Source: Rubrobacter sp. (GTDB taxonomy: Bacteria; Actinomycetota; Rubrobacteria; Rubrobacterales; Rubrobacteraceae). Taken from it: a DNA stretch of 15,397 nucleotides. Positions 14,906-15,397 of the stretch are shown in pieces (the first letter of the stretch is position 1; each line of letters opens with the position of its first letter). Below the pieces are notes generated by a model that saw only the letters and a list, made by a program, of their open reading frames with translations, was not told the origin of the DNA and ran no database searches. A program made the translations under genes and the position numbers. The stretch is from NCBI GenBank assembly GCA_013695335.1, contig JACDAR010000364.1, positions 1-15,397 of the forward strand. The letters are read 5' to 3'.

Positions 14906-15397
14906 CTAGCCGTCCCCGACGGGAACAGCGTCAAGCGACTCCCACAAATAGAAGCTGGCGAGCGTGCGGTGCGGCTGCCACGGCTCGGCGAGATTGCGAA
15001 GCTCATCGGGGCTCGGCATCTCTGATAGATCGTAGGCCCGCTCGACGGCGCGCCGGATGCCGAGGTCGCCGACCGGCAAAATGTCGGGGCGGCCGAGGTG
15101 GAACATCAGAAACATATCGGCGCTCCACCGGCCGAGGCCCTTGACGGATGTAACCTTTTCGGCGACGTCTCCGTCGGGGAGCGTGTGCATAGCATCGAAG
15201 TCCATCTCGCCCGAGATGACGTGATCAGCCAGGTCGCGTAGGTAGCGGATCTTGGGCCGCGATAGTCCCGCGGCGCGCAGCTCATCCTCGTCGGCGGCGA
15301 CCACCTCCTCCGGCGTCGGGGAGCGGTCGCCGAAGATGGCGGCGAGGCGGCCGTAGATCGTGCGCGCAGCCCTGGTGGATAGTTGCTGGCCGACGAT
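14906..15397 (-). CDS. DNA-3-methyladenine glycosylase II-type HhH-GPD protein, C-terminal 163 residues (N-terminus outside window)
   Basis: The minus-strand frame is open from the right edge to the TAG at 14906. It gives 163 residues typical of AlkA-type base-excision glycosylases, which remove alkylated purines from DNA. The visible part begins IVGQQLSTRAARTIYGRL, the conserved first helix of the HhH-GPD domain. The helix-hairpin-helix follows (VTSVKGLGRWSADMFLMF, visible residues 82-99), then PVGDLGIRRA with the catalytic aspartate (visible residue 111), and the C-terminal EPWQPHRTLASFYLWESL. The N-terminus is missing, so I cannot tell a short MagIII/Mag1-like form from a full AlkA with an extra N-terminal domain. 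Probably the first of three cotranscribed genes. Confidence 0.88.
   Translation of the reverse strand: MVGQQLSTRAARTIYGRLAAIFGDRSPTPEEVVAADEDELRAAGLSRPKIRYLRDLADHVISGEMDFDAMHTLPDGDVAEKVTSVKGLGRWSADMFLMFHLGRPDILPVGDLGIRRAVERAYDLSEMPSPDELRNLAEPWQPHRTLASFYLWESLDAVPVGDG

Overview
The window looks like chromosomal DNA of a high-GC bacterium. It uses many GTG and TTG starts, favours AGG and CGG arginine codons, and several genes carry a -10-like hexamer right in front of the start codon, as in leaderless transcripts. My best guess is a deep-branching actinobacterium of the Rubrobacter type. This is inference: no rRNA or tRNA gene is present to confirm it. I saw no CRISPR array, integrase or transposase. 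No gene-free stretch exceeds 300 bases.

Left part (1-4999): a truncated sppA protease gene (-) is divergent from a Fur/PerR-family regulator (+). Two short acidic hypothetical genes follow, divergent from each other and separated by a gap with two related dyads. Next comes an 804-residue coiled-coil protein with regular 25- and 14-residue repeats and a globular tail, then a convergent four-helix membrane protein.

Middle (5000-8305): a Tat-exported sulfatase-family protein with Thr at the usual formylglycine position ends next to an 18-codon remnant of a second pfpI gene. Between that remnant and the intact pfpI gene lies a compositionally different insert of about 1.1 kb. It holds two same-strand genes: a small two-helix membrane protein and a protein with a PD-(D/E)xK-like motif. 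This is the most accessory-looking part of the window.

Right part (7761-15397), all on the minus strand: recQ and pfpI form a likely operon. Upstream of recQ lies a repeat-built intergenic element whose heptamer array appears to supply the recQ promoter. Further upstream are a two-TM protein, pgsA (phospholipid synthesis), ndh (type II NADH dehydrogenase), and a probable operon of a 3-methyladenine DNA glycosylase (cut by the window edge), a HAD phosphatase and a YjbQ protein. The main themes are housekeeping: DNA repair, membrane lipid and respiratory functions, and metal or peroxide regulation.
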